Part shown: piece after piece, positions 63,548-64,000 of the stretch | Layout of the letters: each line of letters opens with the position of its first letter | Numbering within the stretch: the first letter of the stretch is position 1 | Origin: Geminisphaera colitermitum TAV2 | GTDB lineage: Bacteria > Verrucomicrobiota > Verrucomicrobiia > Opitutales > Opitutaceae | Length of the DNA: 64,000 nucleotides | Reading direction: 5' to 3' | Assembly: GCF_000171235.2 (NCBI RefSeq) | Contig: NZ_ABEA03000188.1 | Span: 1-64,000 of the forward strand | Program-made: the position numbers and the translations under genes | Notes under the pieces: model-generated | Told to the model about the DNA's origin: nothing | The model's database searches: none | The model's input: only the letters and a program-made list of their open reading frames with translations

Positions 63548-64000
63548 CTACGGGAGCCAGGGGAATTTGCGTGCGTCGGGTTTGCGTTTTTCCTGCTGCG
63601 CACTGTGAAACTCTTTCGCCTCCTCGCTCATGTAGTAGAGCAAGGTCGCGTTGCCCGCCAGTTCCTGGAGGCCGGCCTGACCGTCCACGTCGGCATTAAA
63701 GGCGCTCTTGAGACAGCGGATTGCCAGCGGACTGTGACCAAGAATCTCGCGCGCCCACTTGACACCCTCGGCTTCCAGACCGGCAACCGGCACCACGGCG
63801 TTGACCATGCCCATCTCCAGCGCCTGTTGCGCGGTGTATTGACGGCACAAATACCAGATTTCCCGCGCCTTTTTCTGCCCGACAATGCGCGCCAGATAGC
63901 TTGAGCCGAAACCACCGTCGAAGCTGCCCATGCGCGGGCCGACCTGACCACAAATGGCGTTGTCCGCAGCGATGGTGAGGTCGCACACAAGGTGCAGCAC
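63548..64000 (-). CDS. menB: 1,4-dihydroxy-2-naphthoyl-CoA synthase, partial (N-terminus outside window)
   Basis: [51 protein letters not shown]. Confidence 0.85.
   Translation of the reverse strand: MLHLVCDLTIAADNAICGQVGPRMGSFDGGFGSSYLARIVGQKKAREIWYLCRQYTAQQALEMGMVNAVVPVAGLEAEGVKWAREILGHSPLAIRCLKSAFNADVDGQAGLQELAGNATLLYYMSEEAKEFHSAQQEKRKPDARKFPWLP

Overview
The window looks like a GC-rich chromosome, probably Verrucomicrobia/Opitutaceae-like. That assignment is an inference from gene content and repeat style. Backbone genes are hrpA (3' end), a TPR/ExbB/ExbD/ExbD operon, thrS, cysS, malQ and menB (partial). They surround two dense mobile regions. (1) ~8.47-36.43 kb is a rearranged Mu-like transposable prophage. 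It has a MuA-like transposase, MuB-like ATPase, Gam, a DUF935 portal, a terminase split over separate genes, and F/G/I/T-type head genes. It is cut off by nested insertion sequences, and a run of six integron attC-like sites with small ORFs (26.25-27.74 kb) sits inside it. (2) ~42.50-61.57 kb is a ~19 kb element with no tailed-phage genes and no recombinase. It encodes an HUH Rep, an A32/FtsK-like packaging ATPase next to a ~273-aa PM2-P2-sized capsid candidate, many small membrane proteins and a tiny very basic protein. I interpret it as a double-jelly-roll, membrane-containing (corticovirus/PM2-like) provirus. It is bounded by a 15-bp direct repeat, CGCACAATAGGCATT, that lies in dif-like sequence, suggesting integration at dif by host XerCD. 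It also carries attC-like sites around small ORFs, including a DpdA/TGT-like DNA-modification gene. Both viral elements therefore appear to have captured integron-style cassettes without an integron integrase. All homology calls come from reading the translations; no database search was run.
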